Source: Pelobates cultripes (Eukaryota > Chordata > Amphibia > Anura > Pelobatidae). Taken from it: DNA of 64,000 bases. Positions within the stretch are counted from its first letter, which is position 1. Every line of letters begins with the position of its first letter. The stretch lies in NCBI GenBank assembly GCA_933207985.1, contig OW240916.1, positions 86,319,299 through 86,383,298 of the forward strand, read 5' to 3'. Under the pieces are notes generated by a model. It was not told the DNA's origin. It did not search any database and saw nothing but the letters and a program-made list of their open reading frames with translations. Positions 1 through 11,630 of this stretch are shown one piece after another. Position numbers and translations under genes: made by a program.

Positions 1-1220
1 GCTAACTGGTCCAGGAAAGACTGATTCATTCCAGTAAGCACAGGGTCCCTCAAGCAGTGGGATTGAGTGTGATGATACATTTCTGAGTAAAACTGTGTGA
101 ATGCTAAATTGCCATTTGATGTTTAAATTGTCTGGATAGCCTACACCCTCCATAAAGAGGTGTGTCTATCTTTTTGGCTTGTTAAAAAAAATTCTTTGCT
201 CTCATAAGTGATCTGCTGTCATCGTCCATAAAGAGGACTCTGAGTTCCTGCCTAGTCTGATGGAGGGCTTGACTAGACATCTCTGAAGGATAAGTTTTGT
301 GTTGGAACTCGATTTTACATAGTTGGTATTGGAGGGAAAGAAGGCCTGCCATTCATTGCTTTTTATAGTGGGAGGCATGTCTAATAATAGAGTCTCGAAT
401 AACAGCCTTGTGGGCTGCCCAGATACTTGACAATGGAAACTCCAGGGTCAAATTCTCTTTAAAATAATTAGTCATTTTAGAGTGAATGAATTCCACAAGC
501 TCCAGATTGTTCACAAGAAGGGCATTCAACCTCCAGGAGCATGGTCTGACCAGGAGATAAAACCTGTAACGTAAAGAGGACACTAGAGGCAGAAATGAAG
601 AAGTAGTCAATGTGGCAATAGGAATGGTGAAGGAATGAGAAAAATGTGTAGTCCCCGATAGTGGTATTTGGTCCTCCAGGCATCCAGCAGTCCAGCATCT
701 TGAACAAATGAGGTGAATTGTTTGTCCCTACAACCTAGATCTAATGGATGGTGGCTCGGCGAGTATTGGAGTGATCCGCTGTGGGACAGAGCACCGCATT
801 AAAGTCACCACCTAGAATATCAGAGTCCTCCACAAATCTTTCAACAGCCTCTGATAGGGCGGCCCAAAACTCTTTTTCAGGATGTTGGTGCATATATACA
901 CCCAAGAGTGTGTTTTAGAGAGGCAATTGAACATCTAAGCACTAGAACTATCTTGGTTATCCAAAAATTGATCACGAATAGTCAATGGGCAATTCTTATG
1001 GAGACCTTATTTCGTTTTGGAAGGGCATAGGAGGAGAAGACCTTTGTATAGAGACAATCTTGTTATTGACAGGGAGTATTTCTGGAAATAAGCATCTCTT
1101 GGATAAAGACCAAGTTGGCCTTCACTAGTTTAAGTTCCCTCAATAGAAGTCACCTGTCATCAGTCGAGTTTAGACCCTTAAAAGTAAGGGATATGACTTT
1201 CAATGAAGGACCCATTTAAA
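1..1220 (-). pseudogene. L1/Tx1-type LINE ORF2 fragment (endonuclease and linker)
   Basis: Reading leftwards from about 1205, the broken frames show the start of an APE-type endonuclease: FKGLNS near 1165, then VFIQE near 1100 (the metal-binding QE), then GGDFNAV near 810. WRLN near 530 and IWAAHKAVIRD near 410 are typical of the segment between endonuclease and reverse transcriptase in L1/Tx1 LINEs. Several stops and frameshifts interrupt it. The reverse transcriptase would lie left of base 1, outside the window. L1 versus Tx1 cannot be settled from this part. Confidence 0.6.
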
Positions 1221-1560
1221 AATCACTACAGTGCTCATGTGTGTTTGATGCTAACATTAGAAAAGTAGCATGGTCGCCAATCAGGTCCTCTACTCCTGCA
1301 TCCTCCACTGCATCTGGGAAGAAGGCAAAAAGAAGGGAAGTCAAAATAGGATAGAAGAAAGAGAAATAGGGAGGTAGGCAAAAAATTTACAAATGGTAAT
1401 ATAATTCTTGTGTACACATATAGAAAGCATTACACTAATCAAGGGGAAAACAACAAACATTTGCCCAGATTGAAGGGACTACCAGAGAGCAGAGGAAAAA
1501 AAGGATTTGTGTGTGGAATGGATGCATCACCACATAATACAGAAAATACTTTTATGAGGC
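1221..1560. other. Unassigned sequence, no gene seen
   Basis: AT-rich sequence between the LINE fragment and a hAT-like element. Short open frames occur on both strands but carry no recognisable motif. It may include LINE sequence upstream of the endonuclease. Confidence 0.3.
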
Positions 1561-1650
1561 ATCTAGACCAGAAGTTCCCAAAGTGTGTGCCGTGGTGCCC
1601 TGGGGCGCTGCGACAGGCAGACAGGCATGCCACAGAATGTCTCCCCGGTG

Positions 1651-2670
1651 CTATGATTATAGCACCAGGGAAACATTACTACTAAACAGGGGCCCGGTTA
1701 GGTGCCGCGGTCCTTTAAGACTGCGACCGGGCACCTGTTGTCACAACTACTAATGTGATCCAACACGCAAAACTATGTAACATCTGCATAGAATAGAAAA
1801 ATAGACAGAACATAAACTGGTCCTTAGAATGGCCGGATTAATACGTTGAAAGACAGAGAATGGTCAAGGGAAAGCCAAGGTCAAGGAAGCTAGAAATATA
1901 CAAGATCAATAAAAAAGCCAAGTCAGGGAAACCAGAGATCAGAATAGTCAGGAATAGCCAAAGTGAGAATACCGGGAATATCAATAACAAGGACAAGAAA
2001 ACGCACTTTCAAAAACCAGGAACGGAAACCACTACAGGGCAATGAACTTGGGAAATTCAGGGGTTTAAATATCTCTCCTTGGGCTGTGATTGGTCAGGGA
2101 GTGGCCTCTGACCCCAGAACGTGCATGTGCGTCGACATCGTGACATCACACGCACATTCGCTATGATTATAGCACCAGGGAAACATTACTACTAAACAGG
2201 GGCCCGGTTAGGTGCCGCGGTCCTTTAAGACTGCGACCGGGCACCTGTTGTCACGACTACTAATGTGATCCAACACGCAAAACTATGTAACATCTGCATA
2301 GAATAGAAAAATAGACAGAACATAAACTGGTCCTTAGAATGGCCGGATTAATACGTTGAAAGACAGAGAATGGTCAAGGGAAAGCCAAGGTCAAGGAAGC
2401 TAGAAATATACAAGATCAATAAAAAAGCCAAGTCAGGGAAACCAGAGATCAGAATAGTCAGGAATAGCCAAAGTGAGAATACCGGGAATATCAATAACAA
2501 GGACAAGAAAACGCACTTTCAAAAACCAGGAACGGAAACCACTACAGGGCAATGAACTTGGGAAATTCAGGGGTTTAAATATCTCTCCTTGGGCTGTGAT
2601 TGGTCAGGGAGTGGCCTCTGACCCCAGAACGTGCATGTGCGTCGACATCGTGACATCACACGCACATTCG
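1651..2670. repeat. 510-bp head-to-tail tandem duplication
   Basis: Unit 1 is 1651-2160 and unit 2 is 2161-2670. By eye they differ at one base (A at 1745, G at 2255). Each unit encloses an LTR-like block, 1739-2145 and 2249-2655, bounded by TGTCAC and GTGACA. The interior resembles the LTRs at 19460-20024 and 24679-25175, with shared phrases such as 'AGAATGGCCGGA' and 'AGGGAAAGCCAA'. Identical 61-residue open frames in the two units (1860 and 2370) are a by-product of the duplication. Confidence 0.9.
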
Positions 2671-3044
2671 CTTGACCTTTACCCGCAACTTCGTGATTGG
2701 TGCCATTTTGGGTCCCGCGTGTGAAAGGGACGGACGCCCCAGCAGGTCAGCTCCCAGCTTGCTGCTGAACAGGTAAGCTCCTAAACCTGTCAGTGTGACC
2801 ACGAGCCGGGGGCAGGGACACCTGTAATGTCGACCAGCTGGGAGGAAGTGACAGTCTGACACTTCCTCCCAACATCATGCAGGGAGACAGCGTGGGAGGG
2901 AGAGGAGGCAGCCGCAACAGGAGGGAAGAGGAGCACGAAGAGCTCCAGACCCCTCACTCCCACCAGCCAACAGCAGGACTCCAAGCCACCCTCCTGGACA
3001 CACAAGGTAAGCTAACAGGATGGTGGTTGGAGATATTAAAAATA
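2671..3044 (+). other. GC-richer segment with two splice-donor-like sites
   Basis: Less AT-rich than its surroundings. It has CAGGTAAGC near 2770 and AAGGTAAGC near 3005. Between them a short open frame begins at ATG 2877 and runs to the second donor-like site. It could be leader sequence of a mobile element; no homology was recognised. Confidence 0.2.
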
Positions 3045-3490
3045 TCACTTGTGTGTGTGTGTATGTATGAGTGTGTATGTGTGTGTGTTTGCATGAGTGT
3101 GTATGTGTGTGTGTCGGTGTATGTATGAGTGTGTTTGTGTGTGTGTTTGTATGAGTGTGTGTGTGTGTGTTTGTGTGTGTGAATTTGTATGAGTGTGTGT
3201 GTGTGTGTATGCATTAGTGTGTGTATGTATGTATGTATGTATGAGTGTGTGAATGTATGAGTGTGTGTGTGTATGTATGTATGTATGTATGAGTGTGAGT
3301 CTGTCTGTGTGTGTATGTATGAGATTGTATGTATGAGTGTGTATGTGGATGTATTAGTGTGTGTGTATGTGTCGGTATGTATCTATGTGTGTATGTGTCG
3401 GTGTGTATCTATGTGTGTATGTGTCAGTGTCTATATGAATTTGTGTGTATGTATATCTGTGTATGTATGTATGTATGTGGTAGTGTATGT
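3045..3490. repeat. GT-rich minisatellite (TGTGTATGTATGAG-type units)
   Basis: Irregular array of TG, TATG and GAGTG units. The sequence after it (3490-3720) carries degenerate ACAAACACACCC units of opposite strand bias. Open frames here are low-complexity artefacts. Confidence 0.9.
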
Positions 3491-3882
3491 GCATACATCC
3501 AAGCAGTCATACACCAGTACAACATACAAACACACTCCTGCAAACTAACATAAATATTACATACAAACACACCCATGCATTCAAACTCCAAAAGGATATA
3601 CAAACACACCCTTTCACTCAAACACAAATACTTTACACCCAATCTACACACACGCCCCTGCAATCAAATGCAAACATTACATACAAACACATCCCTATAT
3701 TAAAACACTAAAACTATATATAAGAACCTCTTCAAACAACCAACACTGTACATTACACTATAGCGCCAGTAAATGCCACAATGCTGTACAGATATAAAAC
3801 CTAGAAATTTTGACTTGGGGAGCCTTGGAAAAATATTAAGGGCGCCTTGAACCTAAAAAGTTTGGGAACCACTGATTTAGAC

Positions 3883-4379
3883 AGTGAATCCTCCAGGTCA
3901 TCTGAGATCTGGTCTGTCACAAGACAGGGCTCAGTGCAACGTAACAGTGCCAGTCAACCACGTCTGGTGTAAAGGTAGATTTTTCATTGTAATGATAGTG
4001 TTCATGCAAAAGGGGGCTTGGGGAATCATTGCATATCCAGGATTTATAGATATTAGGCACACCACAACCAGAAGCTTGAGTCACATGGATGACAAAGTCC
4101 ATTTAGGGTGGGCATCAATAAGTTAATGTTAATGTTAATGTTGATTCCACCATCACAAAATTAGTGTTAGTATGGAGAATTTTGTGTCTTTTTTTTACTT
4201 TTTCTGTTTTATTTCTTTTCCTTGTTTTTTTTGTTTTTCTTCTCTTTTTTCTTCTTCCTCTTTTTATCTCTTATCCCTTTTTTCTTTTTTTCCCCCCTTG
4301 TCTTTTTTTAATAGATTTCTACTTTTTAAGGTTCTTTAGGTTCTGAACTTTAATCAACAAGAAAATATATAAGGGCAAA
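3883..4379. other. No gene; T-rich tract
   Basis: Contains a TTAATG repeat near 4122-4142 and a long T/C-rich tract at about 4188-4330 that yields a spurious hydrophobic open frame. Nothing else recognised. Confidence 0.4.
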
Positions 4380-4384
4380 AAAAA

Positions 4385-4797
4385 AGTCACAAGAGAGTGC
4401 TGAGGATGGACAACAGCTCAATTAGCCTGCCCTTCGGTGGATCCCCGCTCAGTTCTCAAGCTGGTTTTAGCTCATCTTGTGCCATTACAAAGAGAACCAG
4501 ACCATGCATCTCAGACTGATTCCAAAATACAGATCCAAAATACAGGCCAGCTCTCTCTGCACGAGAGATACAACAACACCAGATGATCGTTTCAGCCTTG
4601 TTAGGCATCATCTTGGAGGCATAGCTGATATCTCTCTCAGTGAGCAAGGGGTCCACATCTGGATTACCCTTTAAGCTTAAGGAGAGCAAAAAACTAGTCG
4701 CAAGAGAGTGCTGAGGACGGACAACAGCTCAATTAGCCTGCCCTTTGGTGGATCCCCGCTCAGTTCTCAAGCTGGTTTTAGCTCATCTTGTGCCATA
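4385..4797. repeat. Direct repeat, two ~107-bp copies about 306 bp apart
   Basis: About 4385-4486 and 4691-4797 are near-identical, sharing AGAGAGTGCTGAGGA and GGTGGATCCCCGCTCAG. The second copy stops where the homology with the downstream sequence ends, so this looks like one and a third units of a longer tandem repeat. Confidence 0.8.
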
Positions 4798-4870
4798 TAT
4801 ATAACATATAAATGGAACATTGTTGGAAAGAAAGAAAAGAAGAAGAGAGCTGATGGAGCCTAAAGTTGCA

Positions 4871-5142
4871 TAACCTCCTAGTGGGTGTTAACCCCGGTGT
4901 AAATGTACAAAAAAAAAAAAGAGAAGAAATGGAGGGTGCAACAGAGAACAAAAAGGAATAATGTAATATATAAAACTTAACATTTAATCAATAAGATATA
5001 AAGTCCATAAAATGGACTAAAAACAAGACTGACAGATAAGATAAATAAGCTCCTTATTCCTTTCTGTTATCTGTTGCACCCTCCATTTCTTCTCTTTTTT
5101 TGTACATTTACACTGGGGTTAACACCCACTAGGAGGTTTTTT
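4871..5142. repeat. Inverted repeat (~85-bp arms), MITE-like
   Basis: The left arm (about 4871-4960, CCTCCTAGTGGGTGTTAACC) is the reverse complement of about 5056-5142 (GGTTAACACCCACTAGGAGG). Arms are separated by roughly 95 bp of AT-rich sequence. No clear target duplication was found, so the transposon family is undetermined. Confidence 0.7.
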
Positions 5143-5145
5143 TTT

Positions 5146-5345
5146 CCAGTAGAGGGAATTTCAGCAGAGATATCCAGTTGGGATATCCGAGCTCCGCTAT
5201 GTTTGTTTATGTACATAAGTTAATTGCCAAAATAAAGCTATTTTATTAACTTCTATCGAGATCCCTGTGTCTAGTTCCTGGATTGCAGCGACTCTAAGGA
5301 ACTGAGAAGCTGCAGGCCCCCCACCACCAACAGGGGAGTCACCAT
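5146..5345 (+). other. Possible LTR 3' part (R-U5) fragment
   Basis: Contains AATAAAG near 5231, followed by a GC-richer segment ending near GGGGAGTCACC. This arrangement is typical of retroelement R-U5 sequence, but no matching second copy lies nearby. Confidence 0.3.
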
Positions 5346-5679
5346 TAAGGCATACATTTATACTACATTTTTGTGAGTGCTCCCAGTAAATGTGTGATAC
5401 ATTTCATTTAAAGACATACTGGACTATGTTTTATTATTCCTTTTTTTTAGACATTCAGCACTACCCCAATTGCTGTATATATATTTTGGCAGGTAACAGT
5501 AGGGCTTGATTTGATACTAGTACAGAATGATTTGTATTTCCCTTCACTACCTCTAATGGATTAAGACAGCAAAGCAAACAGCTAACCAAGAAAGGTTCGC
5601 TCTAATTTAAAGGTATTAGACTTTACAATTACAACTCCAAACCTAAAGCAACCAGTGAGTTTATTAGTTTGGTGCATGG

Positions 5680-6480
5680 CAGAAATATCTCTGCCACGTG
5701 TTCCTGGAGGGGCCTGCTGGCTAGTCTCCTGCCTAAAGACTATGGGCCCTGCTAAAACCCTGTTAAAATAATTTGTACGTGCCATTTCCCTATATTGTCC
5801 ATCATCACCTGCGTTCGGTTCTGTATATCCTAGAAGAACACTGTTCGGTGGAATCATTCGTCTGGATGAGGGGAACAATCTCCATGGTTTCAATATAGAC
5901 TATGTTCAGTAGTTCTTTCATTTTATGCTTCCAAAGTTGACCAACCTTTTCTCATGGAACTATTTTGGGCAGGAGCCACGTGTGCGATCAGTCAAAAAAA
6001 TGAATTCCATGGAAAACCCGAACCACTTAACCGATATAGGTGATTTTTGGATATGTTGGTCACCCAGATTGGGACTATCAGGGGAAGTGACTTTTGTGGG
6101 GATTTCATGGATTTTGGGGGTGTTTTTAAAGGGGTTTGTAAATTGTGTGTTTTCTGTACCTGGAGACAATTGAGTTTGAACAGTTCCAGACTTAATTATC
6201 GCTCAGGCACATGGGAGGAATTGCTGTGTGATTTTGTGTGAGAAACCCCAATTAGCTAGCCCTGGATTACAATGCTTAGCTCTAGAGAGCTAGTTGAAGC
6301 TCCTGCCTAAGAGCAACCAACTCTCTGACAGAAGTAGTGGAGACTGGGAGTGGCACCTGGTTGACCACAGACAAGAACTCAAACCATTCTAATGTGCTAC
6401 ATTGGGGGGCTGTCATGGCTACAGTGCTTGGAATGTTCTTTTAAGTACTACAGTTTTAATAAGAAAACACCTGGTGTGTG
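5680..6480 (+). other. LTR-like sequence of the same type as the LTR at 43.2-44.2 kb
   Basis: About 5955-5990 (GGAACTATTTTGGGCAGGAG, then a GTGTGCGATCAGT-like run) is close to the reverse complement of about 43635-43690. GCCTGCTGGCTAGTCTCCTG near 5715 also resembles the LTR start near 22155. The 103-residue open frame at 5582-5893 lies partly in this and I do not treat it as a gene. Ends were not located. Confidence 0.35.
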
Positions 6481-7640
6481 TTACTTTTTCCTGTTTTTGT
6501 TTATGGCAGAGATAAACTTGTAAGCAAAATCCTACCAAGGATTTTTCTTTTATGTCTTACGCTTTCATTATCTTGTAATGTCATTTAGTTCAGGGTTGCT
6601 GCAGATGTAAGTGCTGAACTTCAAGCTGTATTTTATTCTTAAATTATTATTGCTCTGGAATGCTTTTACCCATTTCATCTCTTGAAAATGTAATCTTAAA
6701 TCTGGATTGCCAAAATACTCAAATGTAACAAAAAGAAACAAATTCATCCTCTATTTTTGTAAACATTGTAAAAAAAAAAATGAAATAAAAAATATATAAA
6801 AAGAGAGACAACTTTAATAATCCTGCAACTGTACATCTTAAATAAACAACAGTTTGTCTGACACTAAAAGCAGAACCCTGCCTTTATTGGAAAAGAAATT
6901 ACCAATCAGGAGCCTTGCATTATGGTTTTTAGGGTCTTATCTTATTCCACAAATCTCTGTACACCAGAGGTTTACAGTATAAGTAGTTTCAAATAGGAGG
7001 AGGGGAACAATAAGTGGTAGAATGTGATTGGGAGACTTTAATGAGTAAAAAGAGGGGGATAATGACACAGGAGGTTGTGTAAAGATTCAAGACTGAAGGA
7101 GAGAGAGGGCGAGAGAGAGAGAGGAAAAAAAAAGATTAGAACATAAAAGATTAAGGGCAACTTTCAAGTAAACCCTTTTACTCACACAGACTGACACACT
7201 GATCAAATCCATCCTTACATTCACATGCACTGACAAATACACCCGGCATTCAGACAAGCTGACAAATACAACCCTGTATTTTCACTCACTGATACTAAAT
7301 ACAAATACACTCTGGCATTCACACAAACCTACTGATGCCCCTCATAATTGTGTGTGTACACACACACACACACACACACTCTTTCTCTCTCTTTCTCTCT
7401 CAGGTGTTTTAACATTCAGTGCCGAGTAAGGGGGGAGAGCAAGAGGGAGTGGGGCACTATAGGGAACTATAATGCCAGTAAAACTTTCCTGGCACTATAG
7501 TAGAAAAGGGTGCAGTTTAAAGAGGAAGGGTGGGTTCTTAATCAGGAAGAGGTGTGGCCTTGACTGGTAGGGACGGGGCAAGATTAGATTGGAGGGTGCC
7601 CAGGTGTAGTCATGACTAGGGCAGCACCAAACCAAAATAC
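6481..7640. other. No gene; simple repeats
   Basis: Holds an A-rich tract with AATAAA-like signals (6765-6800), a GAGA tract (7100-7130), CA/ACTGACA-type units (7180-7330) and a short (CA)n with CT repeats (7352-7402). No coding signal recognised. Confidence 0.4.
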
Positions 7641-7646
7641 ACCACT

Positions 7647-7905
7647 GTATACAAGTAATTTCAGCGGTTCAGCAATCACTTTCCCAAAATTCAGTCGAGA
7701 CTAGATGAAGGGTACAAATCTGACAATCTTTATTGGTGCACACAGCTTTTATGCATAGCCACATAGCCTTCGTCCCAAACAGACATGGGTCATATCCCAG
7801 GATCCTCCTTACCAGGGAGCCAAAGGTGGGTACAGAGGTTGCTGTTGTCAGGGTAATCCCTGTGCCATCCAAACGGCTGGTGTGGCCACCATACAGATCC
7901 ACTTT
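7647..7905 (-). mobile_element. LTR fragment related to the Gmr1-like element LTR
   Basis: Strongly similar to 17071-17310, sharing for example CAATCTTTATTGGTGCACAC and GGTAATCCCTGTGCCATC. On the minus strand it contains CCAATAAAG, the polyadenylation signal of the R region. Only part of an LTR is present and no internal sequence follows. Confidence 0.65.
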
Positions 7906-8512
7906 TAGAAGATATTATACAGATAGTCTACATCTGTCTCACTAGCCTCAGCAATTTGCCAAATTTGTACCAGCAAAAACAAAAAGGATTACTGTTCCAT
8001 TTTATAATGTTTTAAAAGTAGGATTATGATTAGAGTTGAGCGGACACCTGGATATTCGGGTCCGGCAGGTTCTGCCGAACTTAAAAAAAAAAAAAAAAAA
8101 AAAGCCGGGTTCGTGATCGAACTTGACCCCGAACTTTTGGCCACAAAAATGCCTCTAAAAATGTCTTGGAAAGAGCTAGAGGGATAGGGAAGTCACTTAA
8201 AATAACATAAATATTTAAAATACAGCTGAGACATAAAATAGCACTATATGGAATCTTTGATTTTAGCTTTGGAAGAACATAAATCAAAATCTAAAGCATG
8301 GCTGTCAGGAGGATCACCAGAATTATCCATTTGAGAGAGGGTTGGAGTGCATGGTATTCTCTTTCATTGTTCAAACTGAGCTCAACTCCTGATGCATGGA
8401 GAAAAGGCCTTCACAAGCCTCTGCTATTGTGTACATAGTTTATACTAAGTGACCCATAGGTTGAGGAGGCAGTGACCGAGGCGGTGTAGGTGGAAGCAGC
8501 GGTGGAGGAGGC

Positions 8513-10135
8513 TGTCAGGATATTTACATCGGCAGACATTTTGTGCTAAAATAGAAATTAAAAGTGTATATTGCCAGAGTCACTCAGAACAGAGCAGACT
8601 CCATTTTGCTATCTTAAGGATAACAAAGACACATAATTTTCTTGCTTTCACTAACCACTGAGCCTGAGCTAAGGAATACATTATATAAACACAGACACTA
8701 GTGACAAAGAAGACTAAGTAATTAATTTTACTTTCTAAATTTTACAAGGTCCCATTGTAAGTAAGGGGTGAAATTGAGTTTAGAACTGTCAATTTTAGAA
8801 ATTACAAATCAAAGTAGTTGCCACAAAGACTGGGACAAACGCTTTGAACTGACAGCAAATTTAAGTTATGGTAGTCATTTTAGATAAGCCAAAGGACGTC
8901 AAAATCGTCATCATGAAAATGTAACTCTTTCCTGGATAGGAAGGTTTAGTAAGGCGAGACTGCCCTCTATGGATCAAATACCTAAATTGCAATCTGCAGG
9001 TTGAACACACCTACAGTTTCCTATTGGCCTTATCAACTAATGACGTACAGAGAGTCTGGCCCTTTAAAAGTTAGGACAAAGGGAAGAGAGAGGTTAGTTG
9101 GTGGAGTTTGGGCATTCAGTTTCGGACATGCAAAAAGATTCAGGACACTCTCTGGGACTAACACTTAACTCTCAAACTCTCTTGGACACAACTCAAGAAA
9201 CACTCCTTGACACTTAGAATTTTACTGATACTTTCTAACCAACATCACTTTTCTCTATTACTCACGCACCTCCATACAACCAATCATACTCGCAAGTTCC
9301 TGGGACTACCTATTTATCTGATGAAAATACCTACACAACTGGTAATTATGCTGGTTTTATTTAATTAATTTAAATTAATTAAAAATTTACTAATAGCATG
9401 ATATATGACTGGATAAATCACGGTCAGATTTCAATATTTAGAAATCTTAGTTAACTAAAGAATATATAATTATAAACATTCCATTCTGCTGGTGGAATTA
9501 AGAATAATTATATATTAATGTGATATTATCACGTGTTAGCATACCGTTGTTTTTATCCAGGTGTATTGATTTGCTCTAAAATAAGACAAGATATCTTTTT
9601 AGGCAAATTAAAATTTGGCTTTTGTAAAAATCTGGTAGATTATTCTTATTGGATGGCTCCAGGAAATGATTAATGAGCTGGTTTGAATGTTATTTTAATT
9701 GAAAATTACATGAGAATAGGATATTATATGCCTAGGAGGATCTAGCCAGCATTGAAAGGGTTACTCAGTTGATTTAACTGTTAGCCAAGGTTTCATGGCT
9801 GGGCTGTGTGAAGTTTGCTTTCTTTGTACTGAGAAATACCCATTAATCTTGTCTTGACAGTTGATGCTGTTAGCCATTGGAACGTGTATAGCCATTCCAT
9901 TGTATTGTATACTTATGTTATACTAAATATTCACTTATTATTATCATGCATGCTGCCTAATATTATTATTATTTTGTTTGTCACAATAAATTATATCTAT
10001 TTTTATAACAAATTGTGATTTTATTTGTATGGAATACATTTCACTTACATGATAACGATCTCTAAGATCTATGAGAATTGAAATAGTGGGCAATTCTCAA
10101 CTGTTTTATATTATCATCCCATAAATATCCCCACA
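8513..10135 (+). mobile_element. LTR-like insertion, ~1.6 kb, TSD AGGC
   Basis: Sequence beginning TGTCAGG and ending CCCCACA interrupts the hAT element. Removing it and one 4-bp copy of AGGC (8509-8512, 10136-10139) restores alignment with hAT copy B near 26050. It contains CCTTTAAAAG near 9060 (possible TATA region) and CAATAAATT near 9984 (polyadenylation-like). It could be a solo LTR of an unusually long-LTR retroelement; no partner copy is in the window. Confidence 0.55.
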
Positions 10136-10327
10136 AGGCGCAGGTAGCCATTACTGTTTTTTATATATATATTTTTTTATTTTAATTGGGGTAGCCCCCA
10201 TAATATTGGGACATATAAAAAAAGAAAACTCTGTTCCGCAGAGCGACTGACCCGTGCGTGCTGCAGGTGAAACTCCAATATCGCCTGCTGCTGCTCGCAC
10301 AGTCTCATGAGCACCCAGAAAATAAGA

Positions 10328-11520
10328 ATGTTTACAACTGCGCTGTAAGTGCACTATTACACGCTTTGATTTGACTCTCAGATATGAAGAGCAGGCCCCA
10401 AAATGTACTATTTAGCAGATTAGCAGCAAAACAATTAGAATGTTTACAACTGCGCTGTAAGCGCACTATTTACGCTTCGATTTGACTCTCAGATATAAAG
10501 ACCAGGCCCCAAAATGTACTATTTAGCAATTAGCACCCAGAAAATAAGAATGTTTACAACTGCGCTGTAAGCGCACTATTTGACGCTTTGATTTGACTCA
10601 GATATGAAGAGCAGGCCCCAAAATGAACTATTTAGCAAATTAGCACCCAGAAAATAAGAATGTTTACAACTGCGCTGTAAGCGCACTATTAGACACTTCG
10701 ATTTGACTCTCAGATATGAAGAGCAGGCCCCAAAATTTACTATTTAGCAGATTAGCAGCAAAACTATTAGAATGTTTACAAACTGCGCTGTAAGCGCACT
10801 ATTTGACGCTTCGATTTGACTCTCAGATATAAAAAATATTCAGGCCCCGAAATGTACTATTTAGCAGATTAGCACCCAGAAAATAAGAATGTTTACAACT
10901 GCGCTGTAAGCGCACTATTAGAAACTTCGATTTGACTCTCAGATATGAAGAGCACGCCCCAAAATGTACTATTTAGCAGATTAGCACCCAGAAAATAAGA
11001 ATGTTTACAACTGTGCTGTAAGCGCACTATTAGACGCTTAGATTTGACTCTCAGATATGAAGAGCATGTCCCAAAATGTACTATTTAGCAGATTAGCACC
11101 CAGAAAATAAGAATGTTTACAACTGTGCTGTAAGCGCACTATTAGACGCTTAGTTTTGACTCAGATATGAAGAGCAGGCCCCAAAATGTACTATTTAGCA
11201 GATTAGCACCCAGAAAATAAGAATGTTTACAACTGTGCTGTAAGCACACTATTAGACACTTTGATTTGACACTCAAATATGAAGAGCACGCCCCCAAATT
11301 TACTATTTAGCAGATTAGAAGCAAAACAATTAGAATGTTTACAACTGCGCTGTAAGCGCACTATTTGACGCTTCTATTTGACTCTCATATATGAAGAGCA
11401 CGCTCAAAATGTACTATTTAGCACCCCAAAATTTTTACGTTTTAAAATTGTAATGTGACAGCAGTATTTGACGCTTCTATTTGACTCTCAGATATGAAGT
11501 GCACCCCACTAATGTACTAG
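10328..11520. repeat. Tandem array of ~110-112-bp units in hAT copy A
   Basis: Units start at TGTTTACAACTGCGCTGTAA and recur at about 10329, 10441, 10551, 10661, 10773 and onward for roughly ten copies. Each carries TTTGACTCTCAGATATGAAG and an AATGTACTATTTAGCAGA-like segment. Related arrays lie in copies B (27160-27490), C (33120-33700) and D (50310-50745), always just downstream of the element's TATA box. Confidence 0.9.
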
Positions 11521-11614
11521 TTTGCAGAATTCTTTCCTAAGCTGTCCCTCACAGCGGCAGCATCCTCTCCCTACACTAATAAGACCTCATGTGCGTGCGG
11601 CGCTATGCGACTCC

Positions 11615-11630
11615 AGCTTATATATAGAGG
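11615..11630 (-). promoter_or_regulatory. TATA box of the hAT transposon, copy A
   Basis: CTATATATAAGCTGGAGTC on the minus strand, matching copies C (33022) and D (50199). It lies about 260 bp inside the terminal inverted repeat and directly upstream of the repeat array, suggesting the transposase promoter. Confidence 0.5.

Larger units (their letters stand above)
1569..3874. mobile_element. hAT-like non-autonomous DNA transposon with nested repeats
   Basis: The ends are inverted and imperfect: the left end begins CAGAAGTTCCCAAAGT, and the reverse complement of the right end begins CAGTGGTTCCCAAACT. It is flanked by 8-bp target duplications, ATCTAGAC at 1561-1568 and ATTTAGAC at 3875-3882 (7 of 8 matching). 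An 8-bp duplication and a CAGNGGTTCCC-type end are hAT hallmarks. No transposase is visible; the interior is a duplicated LTR-like block and a GT minisatellite. Confidence 0.7.

Noticed and set aside
2954..3214. His/Thr- or Val/Cys-rich open frames in GT/CA repeats (also 40740-41363, 52187-52554, 54557-55343)
   Set aside because: They are translations of minisatellites; composition is dictated by the dinucleotide repeat, and some run through the N gap.
5582..5893. 103-residue open frame on the minus strand
   Set aside because: It overlaps LTR-like sequence related to 43166-44215 and contains no protein motif.
10328..11520. Regular ~110-bp repeats that could be mistaken for a CRISPR-like or satellite array
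   Set aside because: There are no short repeats with unique spacers; the whole unit is repeated, and it lies inside a eukaryotic hAT transposon.
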